7,692 nucleotides of DNA from Desulfurococcales archaeon (GTDB lineage Archaea > Thermoproteota > Thermoprotei_A > Sulfolobales > AG1), in contig JALXCO010000070.1 in assembly GCA_026990885.1 (NCBI GenBank), positions 1 through 7,692 of the forward strand. Reading direction: 5' to 3'. A model generated the notes under the pieces. That model worked only from the letters and a program-made list of their open reading frames with translations, ran no database searches and was not told the DNA's origin. The translations under genes were made by a program, and so were the position numbers. Each line of letters opens with the position of its first letter. The first letter of the stretch is position 1. Positions 1-6,246 of the stretch are shown one piece after another.

Positions 1-1547
1 ATAACCTGCTTCTTAACCAGCACAGGGTCAACAATGTTTATCGAGGACATATCATCAACAACCTTGCCGTTTATCACGTCGACGCCGGCATTGATCTTGC
101 CCTCGCTATGCAGCTTCCTAAGATCCAGAATGGTATCAAGCACATCCATACCAGCTGTGTTAGCCAGTATACTCGGAATCTCCTCAACAGCCTCAGCGAA
201 AGCCTGTATAGCAAGCTGCTCCTTACCCCCTATACTCTCGGCGAACTTCCTTAACCTTAAAGCCACCTCGATCTCTGCAGCACCGCCACCACCAATTATC
301 TTTGGCTCCCTAAGTATGTTCCTAACAGCATTAAGGGCATCATTAATGTTTCTCTCAACCTCATCAAGGATCATGTCGTTGGCGCCCCTCAACAGTATCG
401 TGGCTGACTTCGGGTTCTCGGTGCCCTCAATAAACACCATCTTATCGTTTCCGACCTTCCTCTCCTCGACCAGCTCCGCATATCCAAGATCCTTTTCAGT
501 GAGATCCCTCAAACTGGTAACTATTCTTCCTCCTGTTGCTCTCTCCAGCTTCTCCATATCGCTCCTCTTAACCCTCCTAACAGCTAGAATACCCTTCTTA
601 GCAAGGAAATGCTGAGCAACATCATCAATACCCTTCTGACAAATAACAACATTAGCACCAACAGCAGCAATCTTATCAACCATCTCCTTAAGCATCTTGG
701 CCTCCTCATCAAGGAAGGCCTTGATCTGTTCTGGCGATGTTATATTGATCTTGGCGGTTATCTCGGGCTTCTCAATCTCTAGAGGAGCATCAATCAAGGC
801 AATCTTAGCCTTCTCAACCCTCCTAGGCATGCCGGGATTAACAACCTCCTTATCGAGAACAATACCCCTAATCAGCTGCGAATCAATTACTGAGCCTCCC
901 TTCTTTTTCTCGATCTTCACGTTATCTAGCAGCACCTCATATCTGTCTCCTCTCTTCTCGGTAGCGATCAATGCAGCCTCAACAACTAGATCAATGATCT
1001 TCTCAAGAACATCCTGAGTCGATACATACTTGCTGGACAGTATAGAGTTCAGGATCCTCTTGAGCTCAGCCTTTGTCTTCTCAAAGCCCTCCTTAGTTGA
1101 AAGATCATATACCGGGACGCTTGTAGAGACCTCATCAAGAATCTTAAGCGCCTCAGCCATAGCCTTCTTGTAGCCCTCAATTATAATTGTTGGGTGGATA
1201 TTCTGATCAAGAAGCTTCTCGGCCTTCTCTAGCAGAGCAGCAGCCAAAACAACAGCGGATGTTGTGCCATCACCCACCTCGGCATCGACAGCCTTTGAAG
1301 TCTCTACAAGAAGCTTTGCAGCTGGATGCTGAACCTCCATCTCCTTAACTATAGTTGCTCCATCATTTGTTACGGTTACATCGCCAAAGCTGTCAACAAG
1401 CATCTTGTCTAGTCCACGCGGTCCCAGGCTTGTTTTCAATACCTCTCCCATCGCCTTGGCAGCTAGAATATTGTTTCTGAGCGCGTCCCTGCCTACAGTT
1501 CTCTGCGTCCCCTCCTTCAGTATAAGCACAGGTATACCGTACGCCAT
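1..1547 (-). CDS. ths: Thermosome subunit (group II chaperonin), 3' end cut by window
   Basis: ATP-driven protein-folding chaperonin subunit of the cytosolic double-ring archaeal thermosome. Reading from ATG at 1545-1547, 515 complete codons remain before base 1; family members are about 540-560 residues, so roughly the last 30-45 residues lie outside. Visible hallmarks: LGPRGLDKML near residues 41-50, NDGATI at 61-66, VGDGTTSAVVLA at 91-102 (ATP site with the GDGTT loop), a typical apical-domain stretch (NPGMPRRVEKAKIALIDAPLE), the NDALNA segment carrying the probable hydrolytic Asp, and a GGGGAAEIEVA nucleotide-site motif in the second equatorial half. The frame is open without interruption. 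The start is supported by GGTGAG at 1551-1556 and a TATA box at 1578-1586. Crenarchaeota usually have two or three thermosome paralogues; I cannot say whether this is alpha, beta or gamma. Family assignment is direct from sequence. Confidence 0.97.
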   Translation of the reverse strand, partial: MAYGIPVLILKEGTQRTVGRDALRNNILAAKAMGEVLKTSLGPRGLDKMLVDSFGDVTVTNDGATIVKEMEVQHPAAKLLVETSKAVDAEVGDGTTSAVVLAAALLEKAEKLLDQNIHPTIIIEGYKKAMAEALKILDEVSTSVPVYDLSTKEGFEKTKAELKRILNSILSSKYVSTQDVLEKIIDLVVEAALIATEKRGDRYEVLLDNVKIEKKKGGSVIDSQLIRGIVLDKEVVNPGMPRRVEKAKIALIDAPLEIEKPEITAKINITSPEQIKAFLDEEAKMLKEMVDKIAAVGANVVICQKGIDDVAQHFLAKKGILAVRRVKRSDMEKLERATGGRIVTSLRDLTEKDLGYAELVEERKVGNDKMVFIEGTENPKSATILLRGANDMILDEVERNINDALNAVRNILREPKIIGGGGAAEIEVALRLRKFAESIGGKEQLAIQAFAEAVEEIPSILANTAGMDVLDTILDLRKLHSEGKINAGVDVINGKVVDDMSSINIVDPVLVKKQV

Positions 1548-1550
1548 TAT

Positions 1551-1556
1551 CTCACC
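1551..1556 (-). promoter_or_regulatory. Thermosome ribosome binding site
   Basis: On the minus strand GGTGAG (followed by ATA) lies three bases before the ATG at 1547. It matches the archaeal Shine-Dalgarno consensus GGAGGTGATC and supports the chosen start. Confidence 0.55.
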
Positions 1557-1577
1557 AAAACCAATTAATTAGCGGTT

Positions 1578-1603
1578 CTATATAAACTTTTCTATAAATA
1601 AAA
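1578..1603 (-). promoter_or_regulatory. Thermosome promoter (TATA box with purine-rich BRE)
   Basis: On the minus strand TTTATATAG (1586-1578) is preceded by the purine-rich GAAAAG, a good archaeal BRE-TATA arrangement. A start of transcription about 25 bases downstream would fall near 1558, giving a leader of about 10 bases. A second AT-rich element, TTTTATTTATAG, lies just upstream (about 1591-1603) and could be an alternative or upstream element. No inverted repeat of the Phr heat-shock type was seen. Confidence 0.5.
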
Positions 1604-1749
1604 CTCAATAGCTACAGGAAAAAAATAAAAAATATCTCATAGAAACAGCATCAGAACAAAAAATATCTAAAAACATAGAGGAAAGACCCAACCCGGCAAC
1701 CTTATGAAAATATAACCACCAATCATGAAATAACAATTGGCTGGAAAAA
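1604..1749. other. A-rich intergenic spacer between divergent genes
   Basis: This stretch separates the divergently transcribed thermosome and thioredoxin-fold genes. It is strongly A-rich on the plus strand around 1617-1675, with several runs of four to seven A, and is more AT-rich than the coding DNA on either side. A plus-strand AT element, GAAAATATAACC at about 1706-1717, is a plausible TATA box for the gene at 1750 and would give a leader of about 10 bases. No tRNA, stable hairpin or credible short gene was seen. Confidence 0.4.
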
Positions 1750-2127
1750 GTGATTATAGCTAACGTGAGGCACATATCCAGCGAGACAGAGTTCAAGAAG
1801 GCCATAAGCAGAAACAGGATTGTCCTGCTGGTGTACTATGACAGATCAAAAAAGAAAGATCTCTACTTCTACAAGGTGTTTGAGGAGCTATCAAAGAACG
1901 TTAAAAGCTTCGGCACACAAGCAATCTTTATCGCGATAGAGTACAGCCAGGCGAGCACGGAGCTAAAAAACATACTTAGGGAACCGCCGTATATAGCGAT
2001 GTATATAGATGGCAAATCAGAGCTGGAGCAATACGGTGTGGTTATGGACATAAATAAAGATCTATATATACTGAAAGACAGCATCAGAGACATAACAAGA
2101 TCATTCGGCATGAAGCCACCAATATAG
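1750..2127 (+). CDS. Cysteine-free thioredoxin-fold protein
   Basis: A 125-residue soluble basic protein whose pattern suggests a thioredoxin-like fold: helix, a hydrophobic strand RIVLLVYYD (23-31), an amphipathic helix (about 38-51), strand QAIFIAIEY (57-65), the helix ELKNILR, then EPPYIAMYIDGKSELEQYG (78-96), which corresponds to the cis-proline strand, beta-hairpin and glycine of thioredoxins. The place where the WCxxC active site should be reads YYDRSKKKD (29-37), and the protein has no cysteine at all, so it cannot be a dithiol oxidoreductase; a binding or scaffold role is more likely. The start is GTG at 1750; a stop (TGA at 1726) closes the frame upstream and no ATG is available, while a second GTG at 1765 is possible. 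The membrane-protein gene starts 19 bases after its stop, so the two are probably co-transcribed. Fold is inference from pattern; function unknown. Confidence 0.75.
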   Translation: MIIANVRHISSETEFKKAISRNRIVLLVYYDRSKKKDLYFYKVFEELSKNVKSFGTQAIFIAIEYSQASTELKNILREPPYIAMYIDGKSELEQYGVVMDINKDLYILKDSIRDITRSFGMKPPI

Positions 2128-2146
2128 CCCTCAATGGCAGCAGGAA

Positions 2147-3172
2147 ATGGCGGAGCATGATAGGCAAAAGCTACCGGACGATTTCAGATACTGGATCTAC
2201 TCATCGAGAGCCCTAGCATATCTCTCACTAGTGTCGTTTCTAATCGGCTTAACAGCTATACTACTCCTCCAGGTAAGATACCATCAGTATCTAATGATCT
2301 ATGGGATAAGAACCTTCTACTCAAGCATAATGTGGGCCCAGATCCCAGGATACACAGGCAAGATACCGCCTAAATACGTAAGCCTAATACACGCGATCGC
2401 TGAGGGATCATCGCTGCCACTAATACTCATAGGTAGCGAAAACTGGCTCTACCCACTTGGAGTATCGACAGCAATACACCTATCCAGATACCATGGAGCC
2501 ATAAAACCAACAAAACTACACTCGCCAAACACCCTAACAGTAATCGGGCTACTGGCCACATACACAGTATTCATAACCAACGACATCTGGGCGCTAGCGT
2601 ATTTCCCCCTGCTATCTGCAGTAAGCCTACTATCTAGAGTGGATCCATCGATGAGGGGCTACACGGTATCAGTAAAAAGAATAGTAGCGCTCGCAACTAT
2701 AGCTTTAGCGTCCACAATAATAAGTGTGGCTAAAGGATTCGAGTACATGGCGCTGCTTCTAGGATCGCTACCCCTAGTACTGCCTGGATTAAGAAGAGTA
2801 GAGAACATCTATCTAAAGGGAAGCACCATAGCTAAAGCGATAGGGATCGCTTCACTCACCATACTGGCTATACAGCAACTGGCAAATATCGCTATTCTAG
2901 ATCTATCCCACCTAATAGTGTTAGGCTTCCTAGCAGTCGTGATGTCATCCCTCTGCGCCCCCTATCTGTTACCAAGCATACTTTGGAGAAGGGTTTTCGA
3001 GGCAAACATAAATATACCCTACCTCCTGCTCCTGTCAGCATTAGCTAGAGCAGTGCTACTTAAATTGCCCTATACCCTGATACCGTATACCCAAGCCGTA
3101 TCAGCAACGCTGGCTATAGGCGCTATAGCATACTACACGCTCAACCTCCTTAAATCTAAAAAAGTTATGTAG
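2147..3172 (+). CDS. Polytopic membrane protein, possibly divergent NnrS-like
   Basis: A 341-residue integral membrane protein with about ten to twelve hydrophobic segments, roughly 22-43, 47-64, 78-95, 100-113, 128-145, 146-163, 177-194, 197-214, 228-248, 252-275, 288-306 and 312-334. The N-terminal 20 residues and C-terminal LKSKKVM are polar. Two stretches recall the NnrS family of haem- and copper-containing membrane proteins, linked in bacteria to nitric-oxide stress: YHQYLMIYG (45-53) followed by IPGYTGK (66-72), like the NnrS HxHExxFG...PxWTG block, and DLSHLIVLGFLAVVM (252-266) followed by a PYLLLLSALAR helix (291-301). The C-terminal GHTGR-like motif of NnrS is absent, and the protein is shorter than the usual 380-400 residues. 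Histidines at 46, 82, 111, 116, 125 and 255 are candidate ligands. There is only a weak AGGA before the ATG. Coding status is firm; the family call is tentative, and it may simply be an unknown archaeal membrane family. Confidence 0.85.
   Translation: MAEHDRQKLPDDFRYWIYSSRALAYLSLVSFLIGLTAILLLQVRYHQYLMIYGIRTFYSSIMWAQIPGYTGKIPPKYVSLIHAIAEGSSLPLILIGSENWLYPLGVSTAIHLSRYHGAIKPTKLHSPNTLTVIGLLATYTVFITNDIWALAYFPLLSAVSLLSRVDPSMRGYTVSVKRIVALATIALASTIISVAKGFEYMALLLGSLPLVLPGLRRVENIYLKGSTIAKAIGIASLTILAIQQLANIAILDLSHLIVLGFLAVVMSSLCAPYLLPSILWRRVFEANINIPYLLLLSALARAVLLKLPYTLIPYTQAVSATLAIGAIAYYTLNLLKSKKVM
3158..3163 (-). terminator. Possible T-tract terminator of the OsmC/MetE-like unit
   Basis: On the minus strand six T residues (CTTTTTTAG) occur about 18 bases past the stop codon of the MetE-like gene. 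Archaeal termination commonly uses such T-runs. It lies inside the 3' end of the convergent membrane-protein gene, so it may be only a Lys-Lys codon run. Confidence 0.25.
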
Positions 3173-3180
3173 CTGGAGTA

Positions 3181-4350
3181 TCAGCCCCCATACTCCCTTC
3201 TAAGCATGTCTGCAGCAAGCCTCATAGACTTTAGCTTCCTAAAAGCTGTCCACGCAGTATTGACGGGCGACTCAGCAAAGGTTCCGAATCCACAGTCTGG
3301 GTTAAGATAGATCTTGCCAGCATCAATATATTTAGCGAGCTTATCAACCTTCTCAACAATCCTACCAGGCTCCTCCACATCGTCTGTCCTGGGATTAACC
3401 ACACCAAACCCTATCTCCTTATCGAAACCATACTCCTTCAGAACCTCTATCTCGCCAGCCCTGGGCGTCGCGTATTCGAGAACCAACTGATCAACCTTCA
3501 TCGCGATTAAATGAGGCATAAGCGGCTCATAGCTACCCTTAAGCAGCGCATCCTCACGCCTACTCCAGTTACCCCTGCATATATGAACACCAGTCTTAAC
3601 CCCACCTATACCCTTAACAGTCTCGTTTATGAGCTCCAACGCGAAATCAAGCTCCTCCTTAGGATTCTCCCTAGTGAATAGGGCCGCACACATGAACGTC
3701 TGCTGAGACCTATCGGCCCCATAAACAACCTCCATCAGAACAGGCTCATCAAGCTGTACAAAGAACACTCCCAGGTCGCGGAGTCTAACGATCTCCTCCC
3801 TTAAAAGCTTCACATACTCATAAGCTAGATCCTCTCTGGAGGAGTAGTACCTATCCGAGATACCAGGTACCCAGCTAGACCTAGTCAACAGGTACGGGCC
3901 GGGCAAAGCGACTTTAATAAGCCTATCTGTATGCTCCCTCAGAAACTCAACCTCATCAGCAGCTATACTGGATCTAGGCTTGAGCCTAGACACGACAACA
4001 GGGTTCCTTATAGAGAACGCAGGTACATCGAGAGCCCTTAAGACGTTCTCGAACCTTGATTTGTCGGGCACGAGATCTATGATCTCGGCAACTGTCTTGA
4101 GATCGATCCCCTCAATCTTGTCAGCTATAAACGAATAGAAGTTATCCCTCCTCTGCTCACCATCCGTTATGATCTCTATACCAGCATCCTCCTGATACTT
4201 GATAGCTAGAAGCACAGCCTCATCAGCAACCCTATTGAACTCATCTACAGAGATCTCTCCAGCCCTACGCCTCTTAAGCGCCTGGAGAAGCCAGTTAGGC
4301 CTCGGCCAGCTACCAACAACAGTCGTAGGAAAGAGAGGAAGCTTCAACAC
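3181..4350 (-). CDS. Core (cobalamin-independent type) methionine synthase-like methyltransferase
   Basis: MetE C-terminal-domain protein (COG0620 type), expected to move a methyl group to a thiol such as homocysteine. It consists of one catalytic barrel of about 389 residues, without the N-terminal folate-binding half of bacterial MetE (about 750 residues), so the methyl donor is probably not methyl-folate; characterised core enzymes accept methylcobalamin in vitro. Family marks (numbered from GTG 4350): LPLFPTTVVGSWPRP at the N-terminus, TDGEQRR near 62-68, FVQLDEP near 197-203, and the zinc set H256 and C258 (HICRGN), E292 (LEYATPR) and C353 (NPDCGFG). The start is uncertain: AGGTGG at 4354-4359 sits before GTG 4350 and TTG 4347, with better spacing to TTG; the longest frame begins at TTG 4368 and would overlap the upstream gene by 11 bases. 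It follows the OsmC gene directly, probably in one transcript. A paralogue acting on another thiol (for instance epoxyalkane:CoM-transferase-like) cannot be excluded. Confidence 0.9.
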   Translation of the reverse strand: MLKLPLFPTTVVGSWPRPNWLLQALKRRRAGEISVDEFNRVADEAVLLAIKYQEDAGIEIITDGEQRRDNFYSFIADKIEGIDLKTVAEIIDLVPDKSRFENVLRALDVPAFSIRNPVVVSRLKPRSSIAADEVEFLREHTDRLIKVALPGPYLLTRSSWVPGISDRYYSSREDLAYEYVKLLREEIVRLRDLGVFFVQLDEPVLMEVVYGADRSQQTFMCAALFTRENPKEELDFALELINETVKGIGGVKTGVHICRGNWSRREDALLKGSYEPLMPHLIAMKVDQLVLEYATPRAGEIEVLKEYGFDKEIGFGVVNPRTDDVEEPGRIVEKVDKLAKYIDAGKIYLNPDCGFGTFAESPVNTAWTAFRKLKSMRLAADMLRREYGG

Positions 4351-4357
4351 ACACCAC

Positions 4358-4885
4358 CTACCCAACAACCTTTACATCTGTTTTAAGCTCAACATTCCTA
4401 ATTAAAGTATTACCGACTGGAGAGGTCCTAACAGTCTCGTCCCAAATCTCCCTGATCACCTCGGCATCAGCATCGGCGTCTACATAGAGCTTAACGTTAA
4501 CCCTCCTATAGCCGGGATGCCCCTCGCTGGATAAGCCTAGAAAAACCAGTATGTTGTCTAGCTCGCCGTCGACAGCGATCTCGGCATTCCTGATCCTAAC
4601 ACCCCTCTTAGTGGCGTTAAACACAAACCCTGTCAAGAGGCATGCACCCAACGCGGAGATAACGTATTCAACTGCATTAGGGCTTGTATCGGGACCCCCA
4701 AGCTCTGAAGGCTCGGATATTAGGAATGAGTGGTTTCTAACGTAGGCCCTGAAGTTGAATCCTGAATTAAGCCACCTAACCCTAGCGCTCCACCTGTTCA
4801 GCTCATCAACCTTATCCCTGTTTCTGGAGACCTCATCAAGCATCTCCCTAAGCTTATCTACATCGATACCGTTAATCTCAACCAT
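4358..4885 (-). CDS. OsmC/Ohr-family protein lacking the second cysteine
   Basis: 175-residue protein of the OsmC/Ohr superfamily, whose classical members are homodimeric thiol peroxidases reducing organic hydroperoxides. Support: the EPSELGGPDTSPNAVEYVISALGACL segment spanning 58-83, with Glu73 nine residues before the peroxidatic-type Cys82 at the start of the central helix, then a strand region and TSPVGNTL (154-161) at the place where OsmC/Ohr proteins have CPVxxTL. That position, residue 155, is Ser, and Cys82 is the only cysteine, so the normal intramolecular disulfide cannot form. The N-terminal 30 residues form a charged helical extension (KLREMLDEVSRNRDKVDELN). The ATG at 4883-4885 is preceded by GGTAATTGGT and a TATA box at 4918-4927. 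The MetE-like gene begins 7 bases after its stop or overlaps it slightly, pointing to a shared role in thiol or sulfur chemistry (inference). YhfA-like OsmC branches also vary at the cysteines. Confidence 0.9.
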   Translation of the reverse strand: MVEINGIDVDKLREMLDEVSRNRDKVDELNRWSARVRWLNSGFNFRAYVRNHSFLISEPSELGGPDTSPNAVEYVISALGACLLTGFVFNATKRGVRIRNAEIAVDGELDNILVFLGLSSEGHPGYRRVNVKLYVDADADAEVIREIWDETVRTSPVGNTLIRNVELKTDVKVVG

Positions 4886-4917
4886 ACCAATTACCGTTTA
4901 CAAAAACATTAATTAGG

Positions 4918-4927
4918 TTAATAAATA
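4918..4927 (-). promoter_or_regulatory. TATA box for the OsmC/MetE-like unit
   Basis: On the minus strand TATTTATTAA lies about 38 bases ahead of the ATG at 4885, so transcription would begin near 4897 with a leader of about 10 bases. No strong Shine-Dalgarno site is present, in keeping with a nearly leaderless message. Confidence 0.45.
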
Positions 4928-4932
4928 CAACA

Positions 4933-4940
4933 TGCATGCA
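4933..4940. promoter_or_regulatory. TGCATGCA palindrome between divergent promoters
   Basis: A perfect 8-base palindrome (TGCATGCA), embedded in CATGCATGCA at 4931-4940, lies between the leftward TATA box (4918-4927) and the rightward TATA box (about 4958-4970). The position just upstream of both promoters suits an operator for a shared regulator. Such short palindromes occur by chance, so this is only a candidate. Confidence 0.25.
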
Positions 4941-4957
4941 GGAAATCATTTACCGAT

Positions 4958-4970
4958 CTTTAATATAAAA
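4958..4970 (+). promoter_or_regulatory. TATA box for the cupin unit
   Basis: CTTTAATATAAAA on the plus strand is a good crenarchaeal TATA box. Transcription would begin near 4990, leaving a leader of about 40 bases that carries the strong ribosome binding site at 5016-5023. Confidence 0.5.
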
Positions 4971-5015
4971 GCCATCCACAACCACACAAATTAGCTCACT
5001 AGGACAATATAATCT

Positions 5016-5023
5016 GAGGTGAT
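5016..5023 (+). promoter_or_regulatory. Strong ribosome binding site of the cupin gene
   Basis: GAGGTGAT is complementary to the anti-Shine-Dalgarno end of archaeal 16S rRNA (ATCACCTC) over eight bases. It lies nine bases before the ATG at 5033 and fixes that start. Confidence 0.8.
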
Positions 5024-5032
5024 ACAGCCAGA

Positions 5033-5431
5033 ATGTATATAGTTAATATAGATTCAGTAGAATATAAACCATTCAGCGAGAGAGGGGCTAAAGGCGTGGA
5101 GAGAAAAGTACTTGTAGACGCGTCGAAAGGATCGAAAAGGTTCTATCTAAGATACTACAGGCTGAGCCCAGGAGGACAAACACCCTTCGACATACACGAC
5201 TACGAGCATATAGTGGTCGTAACCAAGGGGGAGGGGAGAATACTAACCCTGAAATCGGGGACCCCAACAATGAAGACGATAAGGAAGGGGGACGTCATAT
5301 TTATAGAGTCTAGAGAGCCGCACCAATTCATAAACACAAGCAACTCAGAGCTCGAGTTCCTATGCTTCAGAGGAGCAGAAATACTCTATAGAGACGACAT
5401 CAGGAAGATTATAGAAAGGGAAACCCAATGA
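5033..5431 (+). CDS. Small single-domain cupin protein
   Basis: 132-residue single-domain cupin (conserved beta-barrel), probably a cytosolic metal-binding protein. The first cupin motif is GGQTPFDIHDYEHIVVVTKGEG (47-68) and the second is KGDVIFIESREPHQFIN (85-101). Likely metal ligands are H55, E58 and H97; the usual first histidine of the HxH pair is Asp53, so any metal site would be Asp/His/Glu/His rather than the standard three histidines and one glutamate. H59 follows E58, as in the common EHEVYVL version of the motif. Small cupins include isomerases, dioxygenases, sugar- or ligand-binding regulators and storage proteins, and the substrate cannot be read from the sequence. Its stop overlaps the start of the next gene by 4 bases (ATGA), so the two are translationally coupled and probably function together. 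Confidence 0.92.
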   Translation: MYIVNIDSVEYKPFSERGAKGVERKVLVDASKGSKRFYLRYYRLSPGGQTPFDIHDYEHIVVVTKGEGRILTLKSGTPTMKTIRKGDVIFIESREPHQFINTSNSELEFLCFRGAEILYRDDIRKIIERETQ

Positions 5432-6246
5432 CAACAATACCATACCCCAGCTGGATAAATAGAGACTGCAGACAAGCAGGCACCGAATCAGAACCAGATA
5501 CCGAAGCCAAGCTGGAGCTCAAGGAGCAGACGCTAGATAGAGATACAGCCCCATATATAGGCAGGGTGGTGGCATATACAACACAGATAGAAACCTTTAA
5601 GACGCTAGCCATCATAAAGGAGATAGCGGAGCTCAAGCTGCCCCAGCTAGAGAAACACTACCAAAAACTGCTGAAGACACTGTCAGACGACACACAGCAT
5701 ATAGCTATGCTATCAACCATAGGGGTAGCGGTTAAGGGGTTCACATGCATAGATGAAGACCTAAACTACTCACTGGAGCAGCTGCTAAGCATGAGGGAGA
5801 CAGGATACGCCCTAGCTATAGCGTCCATGATAGTTATACCCTCATACACAGCTATAGTAGACTACATATCGTCTAGAACGAAAATACCGATAGTTAGAAA
5901 CCTATATAGAGAAATAGCTGAAGCCGAAAAAAGCAACCAGGAGCACCTTATAGCCTACATAAAGGATCTCGAACTGGATGAAGACAGCCTAGCCAACATG
6001 CTGGAAGAGAAGGCATTACTGATGTTTGCGTCAGCAGCGGCAAGCGACGAAATCAAAAAGGGCATCGCGACAATAGTGGAGGGCGCCCCGGTAGGTAGTG
6101 TTGAAGAGGCCTCGAAATCTCTGGGAGGCCTGTATAGCGAGATCGATAGATCAAGGAGCGAAGCGATCACAAAAATCTATGGAGAAGACTCAAGAATACT
6201 TGATATAGCCAGGAAATACGGCCTCTCAGGACTCGCCCTATGCTGA
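5428..6246 (+). CDS. Unrecognised all-helical protein coupled to the cupin
   Basis: 272-residue soluble protein that I do not recognise with confidence. Residues 1-45 are polar and probably flexible (SWINRDCRQAGTESEPDTEAK). The rest reads as consecutive amphipathic helices, about 46-70, 72-95, 112-148, 153-180, 186-215, 225-250 and 255-266, ending in GLALC with a C-terminal cysteine. The segment GYALAIASMIVIPSYTAIVDYI (126-147), followed by VRNLYREIAEAEKSNQEHLIAYI (156-178) and a helix ending SDEIKKGI, has the rhythm of the TenA/haem-oxygenase-like fold; where TenA has a PCxxY catalytic cysteine this protein has P138-S139. Another reading is a ferritin-like bundle with E75/H77, D88/H91 and E165/E172/H173 as possible ligands. 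Both are weak. The ATG overlaps the cupin stop by 4 bases, and AAAGGG at 5415-5420 is a suitable ribosome binding site. No signal peptide or clear membrane segment is seen, although 126-147 is fairly hydrophobic. Confidence 0.85.
   Translation: MTTIPYPSWINRDCRQAGTESEPDTEAKLELKEQTLDRDTAPYIGRVVAYTTQIETFKTLAIIKEIAELKLPQLEKHYQKLLKTLSDDTQHIAMLSTIGVAVKGFTCIDEDLNYSLEQLLSMRETGYALAIASMIVIPSYTAIVDYISSRTKIPIVRNLYREIAEAEKSNQEHLIAYIKDLELDEDSLANMLEEKALLMFASAAASDEIKKGIATIVEGAPVGSVEEASKSLGGLYSEIDRSRSEAITKIYGEDSRILDIARKYGLSGLALC

Noticed and set aside
34..1017. Long plus-strand open frames (34-615 and 697-1017) opposite the thermosome gene
   Set aside because: They are antisense shadows: Ser/Leu/Ile-rich low-complexity translations with no domain, while the minus strand encodes an unmistakable thermosome across the whole stretch.
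1605..1805. Minus-strand frame of 66 codons across the spacer and the start of the thioredoxin-fold gene
   Set aside because: It is Phe/Ser/Leu-rich because of the A-rich plus strand, overlaps a better-supported gene, and lies over the thermosome upstream region; no ribosome binding site.
2134..2160. Nine-codon mini-ORF (ATG at 2134, TGA at 2158) overlapping the membrane-protein start
   Set aside because: It is too short to assess, lacks a ribosome binding site, and is probably a chance ATG in another frame.
5428..6246. Ferritin-like di-iron assignment of the helical protein
   Set aside because: The E/H residues do not fall in a proper pair of ExxH motifs with partner glutamates, so I leave it unnamed.
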